Below are positions 60,532-64,000 of a DNA stretch of 64,000 bases, in pieces. A program made the position numbers and the translations under genes. The notes beneath the pieces are model-generated. The model did not search any database. It was not told the origin of the DNA and worked only from the letters and a program-made list of their open reading frames with translations. This stretch comes from Paenibacillus flagellatus. GTDB lineage: Bacteria > Bacillota > Bacilli > Paenibacillales > NBRC-103111. Numbering within the stretch: position 1 is the first letter of the stretch; each line of letters begins with the position of its first letter. The stretch covers positions 620,001-684,000 of the forward strand of contig NZ_QJVJ01000002.1 of assembly GCF_003217775.1 (NCBI RefSeq), read 5' to 3'.

Positions 60532-63108
60532 ATGAGCATCGTGGAGAAACTTCGGAACGAGGCGTTATTTCGAGAGGCGTTTTGGCAGTCCCCGATCGGT
60601 GTGGCAATCATGGATGCGGACGGGAGGCTCGTTCAGTCGAACCCGGCGGCGAGCTCGCTGCTCGGTTACCGGGACCGGCTGCCGGAAGGCCCGTTCTGCC
60701 GCCTCGTACATCCGGACGACCGGGCCGAAGCGGACGCGCGTTACCGGGCGACCGCCGGAGGGAAATGCGACGGAGACCGGTTCGAGGCACGGTGCGTCCA
60801 TCGGGACGGCCGGGCGGTATGGATGCAAATCGACTGCTCCCTCGTTCGGGACGAGTCGGGTACGCCGTCGTTCGTCGTCGTGCAAATGCAGGATATTTCG
60901 GACCGAAAGTCGGCCGACATGCAGCTTCAGCTGAACAAGCTGTGGTACCAGTCGTTGTTCGACCATCATCCCGACCTGATATACGCCATGGATTTGGAAG
61001 GCTATTATACCGCGGTCAACCGCGCGTTCGAGAAGGCGATCGGTTATACGGCGGAGCAGGTGGCGGCCCGCGGGATGCACTTTCGCGAGCTGACCGCCCC
61101 CGAAATGCTGGAAAGGACCGCCCGGCATTTCCGCGAGGCGGCGAACGGGCTGCCGCAGCGGTACGAGTCGGTCGCGGTGGATCGTTACGGGAATCGGATC
61201 GTCTTCGACGTATTGAACATCCCGATCGTCGTGGAAGGGAAAGTCGTCGGCGTCCACGGCATCGCGAAAGACGTCTCCATGGAAAAGGAGCTTTGGGACC
61301 GGCTGGAGCGCAGCCAGCGCATGTACCGGATCATCTCGGACCATTCCCAGGACATCATCTCGTACTGCGATCCGGACGGTACGCTGCTGTTCGTTTCTCC
61401 CGCATACGAGAACATCCTCGGCTACGAGCCCGGGGAAGTGATCGGCCTGCCGGCGACGTTCAATTGGCACCCCGACGATGTCGCGGCGTTGAGGGCGAAC
61501 GGGGTGCTGCGCCATTCCGATGCGGAAACGTTCGTAAGCCGCGTCCGGCACAAGGACGGCCGAGACGTCTGGATCGAGACGACCGCCACGATCATCCGCG
61601 GCAAGGACGGCGGCGTCGAGAGCATCATGGGGGTCGGACGCGACATCAGCGAGCGGAAGCGGGCGGAGGAAGAGCTGCGGCGGACGAAGGAAAGGCTCGA
61701 ATCGTTCGTGAGGAACAACGCCGACGCGATATGGGTCATCGACGCCGAAGGAATTGTCCTTGATACGAACGAGGCGTTCGCGACGTTATTTCAATGGAAG
61801 ACGCAAGAGATCGTCGGAAAGCCGCTGCCGATCGTTCCGCCCTACTTGAAGCCGTACATCGATTCGCTACATGAGAAGGCGATGGGGGGGACGTCGGTCA
61901 GCGGCCTGGAGACGGTGCGGCTGCGCAAGGACGGATCGACGGTCGAAGTAAGCATGACGCTTTCGCCGCTGCGCGACAGCGCGGGAGCCGTCGTCGGACT
62001 GACCGGCATATGCCGCGATATCAGCGAGCGGAAGCGGGCGGAGAATGAACTGAAGGCGGCGATTGAGCGGATGCAATCGTTCATCTCGCATAACGTCGAT
62101 CCGATCATGATTTTCGACGCCGGCGGCAAGCTCGTGCAAGTGAACGAATCGTTCGAGCGGCTGTTCGGGTGGTCTTCCGGAGAAATCGCGGGGCTCGGCC
62201 CGCGCGACTTCGCTTTCGTGCCGGACGATCGCGAGGCCGAATCCGACCAAACGGCCGAACTGCTCCGGACCGGCAAGCCGATATCCGGCTTCGAGACGTA
62301 TCGGATGTGCAAGGACGGCTCGAGCGTCAGCGTTTCGGTTACCGCTTTTCCGCTGCGCGACGGAGAGGGCCGCATATCCGGCTGCTGCGTGACACTGCGC
62401 GATACGACGGAGCGGAAGCAGGCGGAGGAGCTCCTGATCAACTCCGAAAAGCAGTCGATCGCCGGACAGCTGGCGGCCGGCATCGCTCACGAAATCCGCA
62501 ATCCGATAACGGCGATCAAAGGATTTATTCAGCTGATGAACTCCGGCTTCCCGGGAAAACGGGAATATTTCGACATCATCGCTTCGGAAATCGGCAGAAT
62601 CGAGCTGATTTTGAACGAGCTGCTCGTCTTGGCCAAGCCGCAGACGGTGAAGTACGAACGGCGGGACGTCGGGAAGCTGCTCACGCAAGTGATCGCCCTG
62701 CTCGAATCGCAGGCGATCATGAAAGACGTTCAGCTCGCCGCCGATTTCGAATGCGGCGACGTCTTCGTATGGTGCGATGAAAACCAGCTGAAGCAAGTCT
62801 GCATCAACTTTATTCAAAATGCGATCGAGGCGATGCCGGACGGCGGGGAGGTCGTCGTCCGTCTCGCCCGCGCGGGCGAGGGGCGGATCGCCGTCGCCGT
62901 CGTCGACCGGGGATGCGGCATCCCGGCGCATTTGCTGAGCAAGCTGGGCCAGCCGTTTTATACGACGAAGGAAAAAGGAACCGGCCTCGGGTTTATGGTG
63001 AGCAAGCGGATCATCGAAAGCCACGCCGGCGATTTGACGGTCGAAAGCCGGGAAGGGGCCGGAACGACGGTCCGGTTCACGCTGCCGATCGCGGACGAGA
63101 TGCCTTGA
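60532..63108 (+). CDS. Five-PAS soluble histidine kinase of the sporulation (KinA-like) type
   Basis: 858 residues; GATGGAGGAG before ATG at 60532. Five PAS domains (about 10-130, 135-255, 260-380, 385-505, 510-630) with DISERKRAE-type PAC ends. The output domain has GIAHEIRNPITAIKGF (His653) and an ATPase domain ending LGQPFYTTKEKGTGLGF. There are no membrane helices. The His-box form and lack of a partner regulator suit a Spo0F-feeding kinase. A second kinase with the same output type is at 29732-31552. Confidence 0.9.
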   Translation: MSIVEKLRNEALFREAFWQSPIGVAIMDADGRLVQSNPAASSLLGYRDRLPEGPFCRLVHPDDRAEADARYRATAGGKCDGDRFEARCVHRDGRAVWMQIDCSLVRDESGTPSFVVVQMQDISDRKSADMQLQLNKLWYQSLFDHHPDLIYAMDLEGYYTAVNRAFEKAIGYTAEQVAARGMHFRELTAPEMLERTARHFREAANGLPQRYESVAVDRYGNRIVFDVLNIPIVVEGKVVGVHGIAKDVSMEKELWDRLERSQRMYRIISDHSQDIISYCDPDGTLLFVSPAYENILGYEPGEVIGLPATFNWHPDDVAALRANGVLRHSDAETFVSRVRHKDGRDVWIETTATIIRGKDGGVESIMGVGRDISERKRAEEELRRTKERLESFVRNNADAIWVIDAEGIVLDTNEAFATLFQWKTQEIVGKPLPIVPPYLKPYIDSLHEKAMGGTSVSGLETVRLRKDGSTVEVSMTLSPLRDSAGAVVGLTGICRDISERKRAENELKAAIERMQSFISHNVDPIMIFDAGGKLVQVNESFERLFGWSSGEIAGLGPRDFAFVPDDREAESDQTAELLRTGKPISGFETYRMCKDGSSVSVSVTAFPLRDGEGRISGCCVTLRDTTERKQAEELLINSEKQSIAGQLAAGIAHEIRNPITAIKGFIQLMNSGFPGKREYFDIIASEIGRIELILNELLVLAKPQTVKYERRDVGKLLTQVIALLESQAIMKDVQLAADFECGDVFVWCDENQLKQVCINFIQNAIEAMPDGGEVVVRLARAGEGRIAVAVVDRGCGIPAHLLSKLGQPFYTTKEKGTGLGFMVSKRIIESHAGDLTVESREGAGTTVRFTLPIADEMP

Positions 63109-63124
63109 AACGGGCGGATGTCAT

Positions 63125-63153
63125 TTGTAATCGGGCACGGAACTTATTATAAT
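63125..63153 (+). promoter_or_regulatory. Strong sigma-A promoter of the methionine aminopeptidase gene
   Basis: TTGTAA (63125-63130) and a perfect TATAAT (63148-63153), 17 bp apart. Confidence 0.85.
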
Positions 63154-63169
63154 GAACAGTAAGCCAAGG

Positions 63170-63200
63170 AAGCCGGAATGTGCGACGCACTTTCTGGCTT
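63170..63200 (+). other. Hairpin in the 5' untranslated region of map
   Basis: AAGCCGGAATGTGCG (63170-63184) pairs with CGCACTTTCTGGCTT (63186-63200) at 14 of 15 positions. It lies near the start of the mRNA, and the ribosome binding site follows at 63210. It could stabilise the mRNA 5' end; there is no T run to make it a terminator. Confidence 0.6.
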
Positions 63201-63227
63201 TCCGTTTTCGGGAGGTGCGAAGGACGG

Positions 63228-63974
63228 ATGATCATACTGAAGACGAAGGAGGAAATCGCCTCCATGAAGCGCGCGGGCGAGCTTCTCGCCGCCTGCCATA
63301 GGGAAATTGCGAAGATGATCCGTCCGGGCATCGCGACGAACGAGATCGACCGGTTCGTGGAGACGTTTCTTCGCGATCACGGGGCGGTTCCCGAGCAGAA
63401 AGGATACCGCGGCTATCCGTACGCGACGTGCGCCTCGGTGAACGACGTCATCTGCCACGGCTTTCCGAGCGACAAGCCGCTTCGGGACGGGGATATCGTC
63501 GCGATCGACATGGTCGTCAACCTGGACGGCTGGCTCGCCGACTCCGCTTGGTCGTACGCCGTCGGCAGCGTGTCGCCGCAAGCGGCGAAGCTGCTCGACG
63601 TCACGAAGGAAGCGTTGTATCGGGGAATCGCGAAAGCCGTCGTCGGCAACCGGATCGGCGACATTTCGCATGCGATCCAGTCGTACGCGGAGGGGGAAGG
63701 CTTTTCGGTCGTCCGCGATTTCGTCGGCCACGCGATCGGACAGTCGATGCACGAGGAGCCGCAGGTGCCGCATTACGGGCCGCCGGGCCGGGGCGTCCGG
63801 CTGAAGGAAGGGATGGTCATCACGATCGAGCCGATGATCAATACCGGCACGTACCGCTGCAAGCTGGACGACGACGGCTGGACCGCGAGAACGGCGGACG
63901 GCGGCCTGTCCGCGCAATACGAGCATACGATCGCGATTACGGCGGACGGACCGCTTATTTTGACGGAACAGTGA
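63228..63974 (+). CDS. map: Methionine aminopeptidase type I (YflG-like)
   Basis: 248 residues; ATG at 63228 with GGGAGGTGCGAAGG upstream. Metal ligands of the pita-bread fold are in place: Asp pair in IDMVVNLDGWLADSAW, His in VGHAIGQSMHEEPQV, Glu in TIEPM and Glu in QYEHT. It removes the initiator Met from new proteins. ADSAWSYAVG and GWTARTADGGLSAQYEH fit the YflG-type paralogue of B. subtilis. A second, ribosomal-operon map gene probably exists elsewhere. Confidence 0.93.
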   Translation: MIILKTKEEIASMKRAGELLAACHREIAKMIRPGIATNEIDRFVETFLRDHGAVPEQKGYRGYPYATCASVNDVICHGFPSDKPLRDGDIVAIDMVVNLDGWLADSAWSYAVGSVSPQAAKLLDVTKEALYRGIAKAVVGNRIGDISHAIQSYAEGEGFSVVRDFVGHAIGQSMHEEPQVPHYGPPGRGVRLKEGMVITIEPMINTGTYRCKLDDDGWTARTADGGLSAQYEHTIAITADGPLILTEQ

Positions 63975-64000
63975 CGGCGGCGGCAATGGCACACGGGAGA

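Overview
The window is a GC-rich chromosomal segment from a Gram-positive, endospore-forming bacterium, most likely a Paenibacillaceae member such as Cohnella or a high-GC Paenibacillus. That is inferred from gene content: lipoprotein solute-binding proteins with LplB/LplC-type permeases, YesN/YesM-like two-component pairs, a ComA-like regulator, a Spo0E-like phosphatase, Kin-type sporulation kinases, AdaA, a family II (Mn) pyrophosphatase, a YclNOPQ-like siderophore importer and strong AGGAGG-type ribosome binding sites. No rRNA, tRNA, CRISPR array, phage or insertion sequence was seen.

Layout. 1-4607: tail of a carbohydrate-uptake operon (permease end, lipoprotein binding protein, beta-propeller, alpha/beta hydrolase). 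4630-6896: an ABC-F ATPase behind a 42-codon leader ORF and a transcription attenuator. 6897-8110: the only long gene-free stretch, holding two tandem-repeat arrays (about 78 bp and 69 bp units). 8111-9367: GH29 alpha-L-fucosidase. 9642-16782: a seven-gene run of methyltransferase, PAP2 phosphatase, DedA, OmpR-type two-component pair, then multi-PAS kinase and ComA-like regulator. 16949-32676: Spo0E-like protein, M29 aminopeptidase, divergent AdaA/2OG-oxygenase pair, lipase, MFS, VOC protein, GHL6-type glycosidase with AraC regulator, Mn-pyrophosphatase, a diiron ferritin-like protein with AraC regulator, MHYT kinase, polysaccharide deacetylase.

32790-47112: DUF1294 protein, diguanylate cyclase, DinB protein, heterodimeric ABC exporter, and a sugar-sensing module (YesN/YesM, LplB/LplC permeases, binding lipoprotein, FAD oxidoreductase). 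47187-53429: two small orphan genes and an iron module in which an AraC/periplasmic-binding regulator and a YclNOPQ-like importer carry Fur boxes, with a separate pair of direct repeats as the likely AraC site. 53495-63974: VOC protein, a large protein with an eCIS-type N-terminal motif and a deaminase-like core, an ABC-2 exporter, a PatB-type lyase, a five-PAS kinase and a YflG-like methionine aminopeptidase.

The strongest candidates for something undescribed are the 817-residue protein at 54079-56532, with an IGNRAV tag, a deaminase-like Cys/CxxC layout and an Ala where the catalytic Glu is expected, and the ABC-F leader at 4704-4916, where the end of the leader ORF can pair with the 5' arm of the terminator.
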